From an uncultured Endomicrobiia bacterium (GTDB lineage Bacteria; Elusimicrobiota; Endomicrobiia; DTEH01): 51,676 bases of DNA. The first letter of the stretch is position 1. Each line of letters starts with the position of its first letter. Below, one piece after another: positions 35,250 to 45,137 of the stretch. Below the pieces are notes generated by a model. It ran no database searches. It was not told the DNA's origin and saw nothing but the letters and a program-made list of their open reading frames with translations. Where the stretch lies: the NCBI GenBank assembly GCA_938074745.1, contig CALJEJ010000016.1, positions 1-51,676 on the forward strand, read 5' to 3'. The position numbers were made by a program, and so were the translations under genes.

Positions 35250-37685
35250 CTAAGCTTTACGAAGTTCAATACCATAAGTTTTAAGTTTTTCTAACAATAA
35301 AGCAACGATTTTATTAACTTCCTCATCTGTAAGAGTTTTTTCTTTGTGTTGAAATTTAATATTTAATCCTATAGTGGTAATTTTTTCTTTATCAGAAATG
35401 ACTTTTTGGTAGTAGTCAAAGATATTTATGTCAACAATTTCATTAAAAGAACAGTTTTTAATTATGTTTATAATTTCATCATATTGTATATTGTCGGGAA
35501 CTGTTAATGAAAGGTCACGGCAGACAAATGGATAAACCGATAATTCCGTAAACTTTTTTTGTTCATTAAACAAAGGCAGTATTTTTTCAATATAAATTTC
35601 ACCATAGAAAATTTTATGAGGTATCTTTTTAAATTGTGATTTATCAATTTCGTATAAAGAAGCCAGTAATAATGAAGTATTTTCTAAAGAGTAATAACAA
35701 ACACAATCTTTAACTATACTAGAATAATTTATAGGTTCTGTTGGGAACACTTTTTTATATTTAATATCTAAAAAAGAAAGCAAATTTTCTATAACTCCGC
35801 TCATAAAATAAAAATCATATTCAAGCACATCTTGTTTCCAAGCGAAAAATTTATGTTTTCCTGCGATTATTAAACCAATCTGTTCTTCTTCACGGACATT
35901 CTCAGCTTCTTTATAGTAAACTTTCCCAAGTTCAAACAACAATAAATTTTCCTGTTGGTTGTTATAATTTAAACTCACGTTTTTTAACAACCCAGCAAGT
36001 AAAGAACAACGAAGTTCAGAATATTCATTTGATATAGGATTAACGACACGGATCTTTTTTTGTTCTATATTTTTTACATAAGAATTTTCTTCTGATGAAC
36101 ATAAACTGTAGTTCATTACCTGAAAAAATCCGTACGAGACAAGTTTTTCCACAATCGTATTTTTTAATTTGTCAAAAGAGTTCTTTGTCAGTTCTTTATT
36201 AGATAAAGTTGGTAAGGTATCGTTGACAATCTCGTATCCTTTAAACCTAAGATATTCTTCTGCAACATCTGCTTGAAATCGAATATCTTGTCTATTAACA
36301 GGCGGGATGAATAAAAAACTTGATTCGTTAGGGTCTATTTTTGAAACTTCTTTTAGAACAATTTCTCCTCCAAGACCACGTAAAATACGAAAAAGTTCTT
36401 CAATAGAAACAGAACTGCCAATAAGATTGGAAATAAACTTTAAGTCTACTTTTATTCCGCTGTTAGTATGTCGTGTAAGGCTATAATAATATTCAATATC
36501 TTTAAAATCTGAAAATTTTTCCACTGTGCCACCGCAATATTTTAATACTAACATACATGTACGTAACGCTGCCAGTTCACACAAGTCCCAACCACAACCA
36601 CGTTCAAACCTGTAGGATGCTTCAGTAGAAATATTTAACTTTTTACGTGCCAGTCGTATCATTCTACGATTAAACATAGCACTTTCAATGACAATATTTT
36701 TAGTATCTAAACTAACGGCGCTATTTTCTGCACCTATTATTCCTGCAATAGCAATTGGTTTTTCTATATCAGAGATTACAATGATATTTTCATCTAAATG
36801 GTATTCTTTTCCGTCAAGAGCAAGAATTTTTTCAGTTGGTTTTCCTCTACGAACAATAATTTTTTCTGATTTAATTTTGTCCAGATCAAAAATGTGCACA
36901 GGATGGCCAATTTCTAATAGTACATAGTTAGAGATGTCAACTAAAGGATTGATACTACGGAAATCACAGTTTTTTAGACGTTGTGTTATAAAATAAGGTA
37001 GGACAATTTTGTTATTGACAGAATTTATATTTATAGCGAAATACCGTGGACAAAGAGTAAACGACTCTATTTTAACATCAAAAAAAGCTACAGGTTTCAA
37101 TGTATCTGTAACAATTCGTTCTATTTTAAAATCAAGATTTAATTTTATAGCTAATTCTTTTGCAATACCGACATGTCCTAGACAGTCATATCTGTTAGCC
37201 GGGGTAGAAATTTCTATAATAGTATCTTTGAAAATTTCGCCTAACGAACTTCCTAAAGGTAATTCTTTAGGTAACTCAAGTATTCCTGTATGATCTTCAC
37301 CAAGTCCTAATTCTTTTTCTGAACACAACATACCTTGGGATTCTACTCCACGAATTTTACGGACCTCTATTTTTGTTCCGTTTGGTAGAACACTACCTGC
37401 AGGGATATATGCTGCAAGCATACCAACATAAATATTATTTGCACCACAAACTACTTTATATGTTTTTGTTCCATCAGTAATATCGCACAAAGAAAGTTTG
37501 TCAGCAGAAGGATGTTTTTCTATATTAACAATTTGTACTGTTTTTACGTTATCAATGTTATGTCCTATATATTTTACAGACTCAATTTCATATCCCAATT
37601 GTTCAATAGAAGAAATAATCTCATTGTCTGAAAAATTCTTTAACCCAGCCAACAGTTCTTTTAACCAACTTAAGGATAATTTCAT
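35250..37685 (-). CDS. pheT: Phenylalanyl-tRNA synthetase beta subunit
   Basis: An 811-residue, full-length bacterial PheT. It has an N-terminal tRNA-binding (EMAP-like) domain (about 40-150, HPSADKLSLCDI), B3/B4 editing domain, B5 domain, catalytic-like core and C-terminal FDX-ACB domain (about 715-810, SVYPFVCRDLSLTV). It forms an alpha2-beta2 enzyme with PheS, encoded 18 bases upstream. No Shine-Dalgarno site; TATAAA lies six bases before the ATG. Confidence 0.96.
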   Translation of the reverse strand: MKLSLSWLKELLAGLKNFSDNEIISSIEQLGYEIESVKYIGHNIDNVKTVQIVNIEKHPSADKLSLCDITDGTKTYKVVCGANNIYVGMLAAYIPAGSVLPNGTKIEVRKIRGVESQGMLCSEKELGLGEDHTGILELPKELPLGSSLGEIFKDTIIEISTPANRYDCLGHVGIAKELAIKLNLDFKIERIVTDTLKPVAFFDVKIESFTLCPRYFAININSVNNKIVLPYFITQRLKNCDFRSINPLVDISNYVLLEIGHPVHIFDLDKIKSEKIIVRRGKPTEKILALDGKEYHLDENIIVISDIEKPIAIAGIIGAENSAVSLDTKNIVIESAMFNRRMIRLARKKLNISTEASYRFERGCGWDLCELAALRTCMLVLKYCGGTVEKFSDFKDIEYYYSLTRHTNSGIKVDLKFISNLIGSSVSIEELFRILRGLGGEIVLKEVSKIDPNESSFLFIPPVNRQDIRFQADVAEEYLRFKGYEIVNDTLPTLSNKELTKNSFDKLKNTIVEKLVSYGFFQVMNYSLCSSEENSYVKNIEQKKIRVVNPISNEYSELRCSLLAGLLKNVSLNYNNQQENLLLFELGKVYYKEAENVREEEQIGLIIAGKHKFFAWKQDVLEYDFYFMSGVIENLLSFLDIKYKKVFPTEPINYSSIVKDCVCYYSLENTSLLLASLYEIDKSQFKKIPHKIFYGEIYIEKILPLFNEQKKFTELSVYPFVCRDLSLTVPDNIQYDEIINIIKNCSFNEIVDINIFDYYQKVISDKEKITTIGLNIKFQHKEKTLTDEEVNKIVALLLEKLKTYGIELRKA

Positions 37686-37703
37686 AAATTTTTTATAATT
37701 AGT

Positions 37704-38756
37704 TTAAAACTGTTTTAAAAATCTCAAGTCGTTACTAAAAAACAACCTCATATCTGTGATTCCATATTTCAACATTGCGATACGTTCTACCCCGAGACCA
37801 AACGCAAAACCTGTATATTCTTCGTAACCATATCCTACGTTATTTAATACTTCAGGATGGACCATACCACAACCTAAAACTTCTAAATAACCAGAATTTT
37901 TACATAAAGCACAACCACTACCTTTACATGAAATACATTTTATGTCTACTTCCAGTGAAGGTTCTGTGAAAGGAAAGTAAGATTGTCTAAATCTTGCCAC
38001 AGTTTCAGAACCAAAAATTGATTTTATAAAATAGTTCAGGGTTCCTTTTAGGTCAGAAAGTTTTATACCTTTATCTACGACAAGTCCTTCAACTTGATGA
38101 AAATTGAACAAATGACTAGCATCTACATTATCATGCCGATAAACTCTTCCCGGAGCAATAATTTTTATAGGTGGTTTGTTAGCTAATAAAACTCGTATTT
38201 GCACAGGAGAAGTATGTGTCCTTAACAACATTTTATTATTTCTTTCAGAAGGCAATTCAAGATACAAAGTATCTTGCATATCTCTTGCTGGATGATCTTC
38301 TGGGATGTTTAGTTTTGTAAAATTATAATCTTCAGATTCAATTTCAGGACCATATTCTACTTTATAACCCAAAGAGACAAATACATAGATTATTTCGTTA
38401 AGAACTTTTTGTAATGGATGTAAATTTCCACAAAGAAAAGAAACTCCAGGTAAAGAACGATATAATTTAGTAAGTTTTATATCAGTTTGTTGTTGAACTT
38501 GTAAGTTAAGTTGAGTTCGTTTTTCCTCTATCATAGAGGATAATTCTTTAGATATCGTATTTAGCTGTTCACCTAAAAATTTTCTTTTTTCCAATGGTAA
38601 ATCAGAGAGTTGTTTAAACAAACTTTTAATTATCCCTTTTCTACCAAAATATTTTAATCTTAACTCTTCAATCTGTTCTAAAGTAGATACTTTAGCAAAT
38701 TCTGACAAAAATTCTTTTTTTATCTTAGTAATTGTGATATTATCTAGTTGTTTCAT
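37704..38756 (-). CDS. pheS: Phenylalanyl-tRNA synthetase alpha subunit
   Basis: 350 residues from the ATG at 38756; a TTG at 38777 lies within the TPR gene. The N-terminal coiled coil (about 1-85, RLKYFGRKGIIKSL) precedes the class II core: DHPARDMQDTLYL, LRTHTSPVQIR, GRVYRHDNVDASH and FGLGVERIAML. An unusual CxxCxGxxCxxC cysteine set (ISCKGSGCALCKNSGYLEVLGCG, near residue 275) resembles the zinc-like insertion seen in many PheS proteins. Works with PheT. Confidence 0.95.
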   Translation of the reverse strand: MKQLDNITITKIKKEFLSEFAKVSTLEQIEELRLKYFGRKGIIKSLFKQLSDLPLEKRKFLGEQLNTISKELSSMIEEKRTQLNLQVQQQTDIKLTKLYRSLPGVSFLCGNLHPLQKVLNEIIYVFVSLGYKVEYGPEIESEDYNFTKLNIPEDHPARDMQDTLYLELPSERNNKMLLRTHTSPVQIRVLLANKPPIKIIAPGRVYRHDNVDASHLFNFHQVEGLVVDKGIKLSDLKGTLNYFIKSIFGSETVARFRQSYFPFTEPSLEVDIKCISCKGSGCALCKNSGYLEVLGCGMVHPEVLNNVGYGYEEYTGFAFGLGVERIAMLKYGITDMRLFFSNDLRFLKQF

Positions 38757-38763
38757 TTGAATG

Positions 38764-39048
38764 TTACTTTTCTTCAATCCCTAAAAGAGAATCTAAATGT
38801 TTTTTTGCAAGTTTATGTTTAGGTGAAAGAGATAAAGCTTTCTCAAACATTTCCTTTGCTTTACTTATTTCTTGTTTTGCTTCGTAGATAAGTCCTAAAT
38901 GATAATAAATTTCAGGATTATCTTTGTGAGTTTGTTCTAATTTTAAAAAAAATTTTAATGCTTCCTCATACTGATTGTTTAAAATATAAAATTTCCCAGG
39001 TTCTAACAGATTTTCAATATCTTCTTTTGATTGGTTATTTTTTTTCAT
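38764..39048 (-). CDS. Small TPR-repeat protein
   Basis: 94 residues with two tetratricopeptide repeats (about 18-51 and 52-86; NNQYEEALKFFLKLEQ, then ISKAKEMFEKALSLSPKH). It probably binds another protein; no partner can be named. There is no signal peptide. The ATGA overlap with the K+ uptake gene ktrA suggests coupled translation, and pheS follows by a few bases. Confidence 0.8.
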   Translation of the reverse strand: MKKNNQSKEDIENLLEPGKFYILNNQYEEALKFFLKLEQTHKDNPEIYYHLGLIYEAKQEISKAKEMFEKALSLSPKHKLAKKHLDSLLGIEEK

Positions 39049-39755
39049 ATTTTACGCATTTTTTCAATATCTTCTTTTTTTCCTGCAACGATTAGTACAT
39101 CTCCTTCAATAATTGTTTCGTCAGGTTCAGGGACAAGTAGTACCTCATCTTTCAAATCTGTCTCTCCTGTATCTTCAGACACAATTGGAATTTTACGTTT
39201 AATACCAATTACCATAACTTTATATTTTGTCCTTATTCCTAATTCTTGTAATGATTTTTTATAAAATTCTTTTGGTGCCACAATTTCAGAAATACTGTAT
39301 TCTTCAGAAAGTTCAAATTCTTCTATGATATGTGGTGAAACTAATGTTCTTGCGAGATGTTCTGCAGTGTTTGCTTCTGGAAAAACAACTTTGTCAACAC
39401 CTATTTTTGCTAAAATTTTTGCATGTTGAGTGTTTAACGCACGCGCAATAATTTTTTTAATTCCTAAATCTTTTAACAGTAATGTTGTGTAAATACTTGC
39501 TTCTACACTTTCTCCAATGGCGACTATTGCTACATCTATATCGTTAGGGTTTATTCCGGCATCTTCCAACTGTTTTCTATCTGTAGCGTCACATACTATA
39601 GGAAGTTTTAAATATTGTTTTACTGAATCTACCTTTTTTTCATCAATATCTATCCCTAAAACTTCTACTCCAAGTTGGGATAAATACTCTACTAAATATG
39701 AACCAAATACACCTAACCCAATTACTGCAAAATGTTTTAAATTTTTTTCCGGCAT
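39045..39755 (-). CDS. ktrA: KtrA/TrkA-type K+ uptake regulator (RCK)
   Basis: 236 residues with one RCK_N domain (about 5-130; Rossmann VIGLGVFGSYL, GIDIDEKKV, VCDATDRKQLEDAGI) and one RCK_C domain (about 145-232). A single RCK unit matches KtrA rather than E. coli TrkA, which has two. It gates the membrane subunit in response to ATP/ADP or NAD(H). A clear AAGGAG site precedes the ATG, 25 bases after ktrB. Confidence 0.9.
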   Translation of the reverse strand: MPEKNLKHFAVIGLGVFGSYLVEYLSQLGVEVLGIDIDEKKVDSVKQYLKLPIVCDATDRKQLEDAGINPNDIDVAIVAIGESVEASIYTTLLLKDLGIKKIIARALNTQHAKILAKIGVDKVVFPEANTAEHLARTLVSPHIIEEFELSEEYSISEIVAPKEFYKKSLQELGIRTKYKVMVIGIKRKIPIVSEDTGETDLKDEVLLVPEPDETIIEGDVLIVAGKKEDIEKMRKI

Positions 39756-39780
39756 CTTTTTTTATCTCCTTAGAATTTAG

Positions 39781-41094
39781 TTATCCTACAGCAATACTTT
39801 CTTCTAAATATTTTATCTCTTTAGGTTCGTGTAACAACAATAAAGTAAACATTGTTAAACTACCTACACGACCTACTAACATTGTTAATATTACCAAAAT
39901 TTTACCAACGTTATCAAGATTTGGCGTTATCCCCAAAGATAATCCTACAGTACCAAATGCTGAAACAATTTCAAACAAACATTCTTTAAACGAAAATGGA
40001 GAGATTAATTTTAATATTGAAGAAATAAAAAGTATGAATATTAAAGATGAAAAAAATATAGCAAAACTTTTCATTACAATGTCAAACTTTATTCTACGTT
40101 TAAAAATAGCAACATCTTTATTTCCACGGAAAAAAGAATAGATAGAATAGATAACAACAAAAAATGTAGTAGTTTTTATTCCGCCGCCTGTTCCACCAGG
40201 TGAAGCTCCTATAAACATTAAACACATCAAAAGCATAATCGTAACTTCTGAAAGTTCTCGTATTGGTATAGTATTAAATCCTGCGGTACGTGGTGTTACT
40301 GCTTGAAACCAACTTATCAAAAATTTTTCTTTAAAGGTTAACTTCATATTATTAAATTTTTCCATATTAAGTAAATATAGACATACTGTGCCTACTATAA
40401 GCAATATTGTTGTGGTTAAAATAACCAGTTTTGAGTGTAGTGAGAGATTACTTTTTTTCTTTATACACTCTAGGATGTTTATCCATACAATAAAACCTAA
40501 TCCGCCAGAAATGATTAATAAAGGTATTACAATATTTATAAGTAGGTCTGATTTAAACTGTTCTAAACTGTTAGTAAATAAAGTAAACCCGGCATTACAA
40601 AATGCACTAATTGAATGAAAAATGCTGTAATAAAGACTTATATTCCAAGGATAAGCAACACAACGAAATTTAATAGTCAATAATATCGTTCCAATAAATT
40701 CAAACAATAGAGTGAAAAACAATATTTGTTTTAACATAGGCACAAGTTGGCTAAAACTTCTAAACTCACTTAAATTCAGTGACTCACTTACAACACTTTT
40801 TTGTGACAAAGAGATCCTACCAAATAATAGTATCGCTACACTTGCTAAGAGCATATAACCTAAACCACCAATTTGTATACAACTAAGAATAATTATTTGT
40901 CCGAATTTTGTAAAAGTGTTGCTAATATCAACTACAGTTAGACCAGTAACACATACAGAAGAAGTAACTGTAAACAACTTATCTATGAAACTAATTTTTC
41001 TGGTAGTAGTTCCAGGTAAAGAAATTAACACTGTAGCTAAAAAAATTGTTAATATAAAAAACAATATTATAGTTCTATACGGATAAATTTTCAT
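39781..41094 (-). CDS. ktrB: KtrB/TrkH-type K+ transporter membrane subunit
   Basis: A 437-residue membrane protein with four pore-loop repeats. Filter segments are visible as TSSVCVTGLTVVD (repeat 1), FCNAGFTLF (repeat 2), PRTAGFN (repeat 3) and SAFGTVGLSLG (repeat 4). The flexible gate loop GASPGGTGGGIKTTT is also plain. It imports K+ with KtrA. It follows rplT by 30 bases and has no obvious Shine-Dalgarno site. Confidence 0.92.
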   Translation of the reverse strand: MKIYPYRTIILFFILTIFLATVLISLPGTTTRKISFIDKLFTVTSSVCVTGLTVVDISNTFTKFGQIIILSCIQIGGLGYMLLASVAILLFGRISLSQKSVVSESLNLSEFRSFSQLVPMLKQILFFTLLFEFIGTILLTIKFRCVAYPWNISLYYSIFHSISAFCNAGFTLFTNSLEQFKSDLLINIVIPLLIISGGLGFIVWINILECIKKKSNLSLHSKLVILTTTILLIVGTVCLYLLNMEKFNNMKLTFKEKFLISWFQAVTPRTAGFNTIPIRELSEVTIMLLMCLMFIGASPGGTGGGIKTTTFFVVIYSIYSFFRGNKDVAIFKRRIKFDIVMKSFAIFFSSLIFILFISSILKLISPFSFKECLFEIVSAFGTVGLSLGITPNLDNVGKILVILTMLVGRVGSLTMFTLLLLHEPKEIKYLEESIAVG

Positions 41095-41124
41095 AAGAAG
41101 ATTAGTTCATTAATTTAGGCAAGT

Positions 41125-41484
41125 TTAAGTATTGTTTAAAGAATTTTTTATATAATCTACAATGTATTTAAAGGTAGGTTGGTCTTCAACAGCAAGATAA
41201 GCCAACATTTTTCTATCTAACAAAATATTAGATTTTTTTAACCCGTGGATAAATTCGTTATACTTCATACCAAATTCTCGTACTGCAGAGTTAATTCTGG
41301 AAATCCATAATCTTCTAAACACGTTTTTTTTATCTCTGCGGTCACGGTACATATATGCTAACGACCGTGGAACTTGTTGTTTTACCATTCTCCATGCACT
41401 ACCAAGTTTTCCATAATATCCTTTTGCTAATTTAAAAAAATCTTTTTTTCTTTTTCGTGTATATGCTGCAGTTTTTACTCTCAT
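41125..41484 (-). CDS. rplT: 50S ribosomal protein L20
   Basis: A 119-residue basic protein with AYTRKRKKDFFKLAKGYYG, then MYRDRRDKKNVFRRLWISRINSAVREFG, the hallmark of L20. A GGAGGG site precedes the ATG. In most bacteria it follows rpmI in an infC-rpmI-rplT operon and represses it; here it is about 22.6 kb away behind rpoD. The N-terminal rRNA-binding tail is somewhat divergent (GSAWRMVKQQVPRSL). Confidence 0.94.
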   Translation of the reverse strand: MRVKTAAYTRKRKKDFFKLAKGYYGKLGSAWRMVKQQVPRSLAYMYRDRRDKKNVFRRLWISRINSAVREFGMKYNEFIHGLKKSNILLDRKMLAYLAVEDQPTFKYIVDYIKNSLNNT

Positions 41485-41537
41485 TATTTTAACCCTCCAG
41501 AGAACAAAATTTTATAATTAAGTTTATGTTTTAAAAA

Positions 41538-43277
41538 TTACATTTTTACTGGATAGATTTCTCTGAGTATTTCTAAAATTTCTGGGTCTCTTAATTTACG
41601 AATTGCTTTAGCTTCTATTTGACGGACACGTTCTCTTGTAATATTGAATTTTTTTCCAACTTCTTCTAACGTGTATTCTTTACCATAAAATCCATATCTG
41701 TATTTTAAAATTTCACGTTCACGTTTGTCTAACACTTTTTCCATTGTAGTTTCTAACAGCTCACGTTTATACTTCAGTGTAAGATAGTAAGATGGATTTT
41801 CTTCTTCAGGTCCAGAAACAAAATCTTGTAGTGATGCATCTTCGTCTTTACCTATTTTTTCATCCAGAGATATCGGGTCAGGAATTATAGGGATTATAGG
41901 ATAAATTTTTTTAGGTGGTATTTTTAATGCTTTTGTGTAATCATCCATAGTTGTTTCTCGGTCATATTTATTTTTTATTTTTTTTGCAACTTTTGCCAAT
42001 TTAGATATAAGAGCACGGATATGAACTGGTAAACGGATTGTTTTTACAAAATCTGCCATGTATCGTCCTATAGCTTGTCTTACCCACCAGTGAGCATAAG
42101 TACTAAACTTGTATCCTTTTCTCCATTCAAATTTCTCTACTGCTTTAGATAGTCCAGTGGTACCTTCTTGAATTAAATCGTTTATATCAGCACCTGTTAA
42201 CATAGAAAATTTTCGTGCAAAAGTAACAACCATACTTAAGTTTGCTTTTATTAACTTCATTTTATCTTCGTGGATTATACTTGTAAGTTCATTAATTTTT
42301 TTATGGAAATCTATAATTTCTTCTTCAGTCATATTAAATTCTTTTTTAAATTGTTCAAGTTTTGATACCACACGAGAAAAGTTTTCCAGCAATGTTTCTG
42401 CAGCTGACGGTGAGTAACCTGTAATTTTACGGAATTTTACAGTAGATAATTTACCTTTTTTTAATTGTTTATATAATTGCATAACACTATGATAATCTTT
42501 AGAGAACAAATTCTCATATTTTTTTGCTTCTTCAATAAACTGTACTGCTTTTTGTATCATATTCGTAGTACGGTTTATTAACCGTTTAATTTTTTCAGCA
42601 TTAAGTTCTAAAGATGTGATATAATTTACAATTTTTGTTTTATCTTGTTCAATCATTTTATTTATCTTGGCAGCTTCTTTTTCACTTAAAGAATTTTTTG
42701 TTAAAATTTTTGTGTTTTTGGTTATTCTTTTGGCTAGTTTGTTTACTTGTCTTATTACATATGAAAACCGTTTTTTCATTTTCTGTAATGACCGTTTTGA
42801 TTTTCTTCCACGTTTCATTAATTCTTTATGTGTCATTTCGTTCTGTTTTAAAAGAGTTTTCCATTTATTAATTTCTCCTAAGACAATGGGTGAACTAAGA
42901 ACAATAGATAACAACTTTTTTTCGTTCATACGGATATTTTTTGCTATAGATATTTCTGTTTTCCGATCAATAGGTTCGATTTTACTTATTTCTTCAAGGA
43001 AGATCTGTAGAGGTTCTTGAGGTAAAATTTCTTCATCCAATTCGGTTTCTAGAGGTTCTATAGTTTGTGATATTTCTTCTTTGTTAAGAATATCCTGTTT
43101 GGTTTTAGATATTTCAATAATTTTTATTCCAATTTCTGTTAGTGTTGTTATGAAATCATCAAGTTCTTCTTTAGAAAATTGAGTTTCGTTAAAAGTTTTG
43201 TTTAAATCGTCAAAGGTTAAGTATCCATATTTTTTTGCTTGTTGAATTAAATTTTTTATAATAGTTTGTTTGTTCAC
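41538..43277 (-). CDS. rpoD: Primary sigma factor RpoD
   Basis: 579 residues starting with GTG, fixed by GGAGGG nine bases away. Domains: region 1.1-like (about 1-60), 1.2 (about 88-117), a long Lys-rich non-conserved insert (about 120-335), region 2 (about 338-420; DLIQEG, FSTYAHWWVRQAI), region 3 (about 420-495) and region 4 (about 515-575; LEEVGKKFNITRERVRQIEAKAIRKLR). In region 2.4, the Thr that follows QAI in E. coli is Gly404, and the Thr before WW is His396; Gln401 is kept. The rpsU-dnaG-rpoD cluster is the classic macromolecular synthesis operon. Confidence 0.96.
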   Translation of the reverse strand: MNKQTIIKNLIQQAKKYGYLTFDDLNKTFNETQFSKEELDDFITTLTEIGIKIIEISKTKQDILNKEEISQTIEPLETELDEEILPQEPLQIFLEEISKIEPIDRKTEISIAKNIRMNEKKLLSIVLSSPIVLGEINKWKTLLKQNEMTHKELMKRGRKSKRSLQKMKKRFSYVIRQVNKLAKRITKNTKILTKNSLSEKEAAKINKMIEQDKTKIVNYITSLELNAEKIKRLINRTTNMIQKAVQFIEEAKKYENLFSKDYHSVMQLYKQLKKGKLSTVKFRKITGYSPSAAETLLENFSRVVSKLEQFKKEFNMTEEEIIDFHKKINELTSIIHEDKMKLIKANLSMVVTFARKFSMLTGADINDLIQEGTTGLSKAVEKFEWRKGYKFSTYAHWWVRQAIGRYMADFVKTIRLPVHIRALISKLAKVAKKIKNKYDRETTMDDYTKALKIPPKKIYPIIPIIPDPISLDEKIGKDEDASLQDFVSGPEEENPSYYLTLKYKRELLETTMEKVLDKREREILKYRYGFYGKEYTLEEVGKKFNITRERVRQIEAKAIRKLRDPEILEILREIYPVKM

Positions 43278-43303
43278 GAAAGTTTGCCCTCCAAAAAATG
43301 AAT

Positions 43304-45133
43304 TTATTTACGTTTTAATAATTCTGCGGTTTGTTTAAATTCATTTACTGTTTTTATATCAAAAGCAATTTTCCCTGATAACATATCAGCAACAACAGTT
43401 TGTAATTGTTTTAATTTTTTTTGCAGTTTAATTTTGTTAATATCTTCATATAATTTAGCAAGTTTTGTTTCTATAGTTTTTTGGTTTATATTTTTTCTAT
43501 CATCGTAAACAATACGAATTATCAAATCTTTATATGCCTGAGGTAACATTTCTATAAGCTGATAAATGTCGCCAGTTACATAGTAAATATTTTTCAAGCT
43601 TCTAAATATTTCCAAATATTCATGGTTGTGGTCAAAAACAACTTCTGGAATTTCTGGTATTTTTTGAGGATAATGGATACATATCCATAAAAGTTCTTCT
43701 TCACAACTATATGGCCGAGAATTTAAAAATTTTTCTTGCTCTAAAAGATAACTTCCTTTTTGTTTTTTCTTTAATTCAGTTCTTATTATTTCTTCATTTA
43801 TATTTAATTCTTGAGCAATTTCTTTAATAGCATCAGATTTAGCTACAGGATTAGAAATTGAAGATGTTAATTCTAAAAGATTTTTTAAAATTTCAATTTT
43901 TTCTTTTGTAGTAATTTCAGTCAATGAAGTTTTCCCTAAACTAGAAAGATAATATTTTATTGCCACTTTTATTGGCGAAATTGGCCGGTTTAAAAGTTCT
44001 AAAAGTTTTTGTGGTCCTTGATTTAACACGAACTCATCTGGGTCAACATTTTGTGGTAACGTGACTATTTGTGGATATAAATTATTTCTATACACAGTTT
44101 CTGCAGCAGCGATTGAAGCAGATTGTCCAGCTGTATCAGAGTCAAAAAGTATAGTAATACAATTACAAAATCTTGATAATAGTTTTACTTGTGTATCTGT
44201 TAATGCGGTTCCCAAAGGTGCTACAACATTATTTATCCCTTCTTGATGTAAAATTAGAACATCCATATAACCTTCCACTACAATTGCAGATTTTTGTTTA
44301 ACGATAGCTTCTTTAGCTTGGAATAATCCGTAGAGGTTTGCACCTTTGTTAAATACTATAGTTTCTGGACCGTTGATATATACTGGTATTGTTTCTTTTA
44401 TTGCCGAAACAGTTTCTGGCAGTATTCTTCCTCCGAAAGTTATGACTCTGCCAGAAAGGTCAAATACAGGAAAAATTATTCTATCGCGGAAATAATCGTA
44501 TGGATGATCATATTTTTTTAGTTCATTTTTTTCATTTTCCGCAAGAAAAAAGTTTATAATTCCTGCTTTGTGTAACATAGAAAGATCTATAGGTATTTTA
44601 CCTTCTAACTCTTTAAATTTGCTTAAGGTTTTATAATTACATACAATAAAATTTTTGTCTGGTGCATAACCTAACTTAAACTTTTTTATTGTGTCAATAT
44701 TAATTCCTCGTAACGCAAGATATTTTCTTGCATGGGCTGCTATCTCTTCGGTTAATAAAATTTCGTGATATATTTCTGCAACTGTATTTAACAATGTAAA
44801 AACAGCTTTTCGTTCGTCAAATTTTTCTTTATCTAATAAGCTGTATTCAAGTTTAAAGTTATATTTCTTAGCAAGTTTTTCTACAGATTCGGTGTAACTT
44901 ATATGTTCAATATCTTGTACAAATTTAATTATGTCTGCGCTATACCCACAACCAAAACAATGGATTATTTTTTTCTCTGGAGAAACAGAAAATGATGGTG
45001 TTCGTTCACTATGAAACGGGCAATGAGCAAAATAATTTTTCCCTCGTTGACGTAAATTAGGCAGATACTCACGTATGACTTCTACAAGGTCAATTTTTTC
45101 TTTAAGTTGTTGTACACTTTCAGGTTTTATCAT
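43304..45133 (-). CDS. dnaG: DNA primase
   Basis: 609 residues. CHC2 zinc ribbon: Cys38, His41, Cys59 and Cys62. The catalytic core has a Toprim domain with VVEGYMDVLIL, and ILFDSDTAGQ follows. The C-terminal third, the helicase-binding part, is divergent. It primes replication. It starts four bases after the NIF3 gene and has no clear Shine-Dalgarno site, so coupling is likely. Confidence 0.95.
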   Translation of the reverse strand: MIKPESVQQLKEKIDLVEVIREYLPNLRQRGKNYFAHCPFHSERTPSFSVSPEKKIIHCFGCGYSADIIKFVQDIEHISYTESVEKLAKKYNFKLEYSLLDKEKFDERKAVFTLLNTVAEIYHEILLTEEIAAHARKYLALRGINIDTIKKFKLGYAPDKNFIVCNYKTLSKFKELEGKIPIDLSMLHKAGIINFFLAENEKNELKKYDHPYDYFRDRIIFPVFDLSGRVITFGGRILPETVSAIKETIPVYINGPETIVFNKGANLYGLFQAKEAIVKQKSAIVVEGYMDVLILHQEGINNVVAPLGTALTDTQVKLLSRFCNCITILFDSDTAGQSASIAAAETVYRNNLYPQIVTLPQNVDPDEFVLNQGPQKLLELLNRPISPIKVAIKYYLSSLGKTSLTEITTKEKIEILKNLLELTSSISNPVAKSDAIKEIAQELNINEEIIRTELKKKQKGSYLLEQEKFLNSRPYSCEEELLWICIHYPQKIPEIPEVVFDHNHEYLEIFRSLKNIYYVTGDIYQLIEMLPQAYKDLIIRIVYDDRKNINQKTIETKLAKLYEDINKIKLQKKLKQLQTVVADMLSGKIAFDIKTVNEFKQTAELLKRK

Positions 45134-45137
45134 AAGT

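Noticed and set aside
37686-37730. A promoter before pheT (TATAAA six bases from the ATG).
   Set aside because: No -35 at 16-19 bases and pheS is directly upstream, so an internal promoter is not supported.
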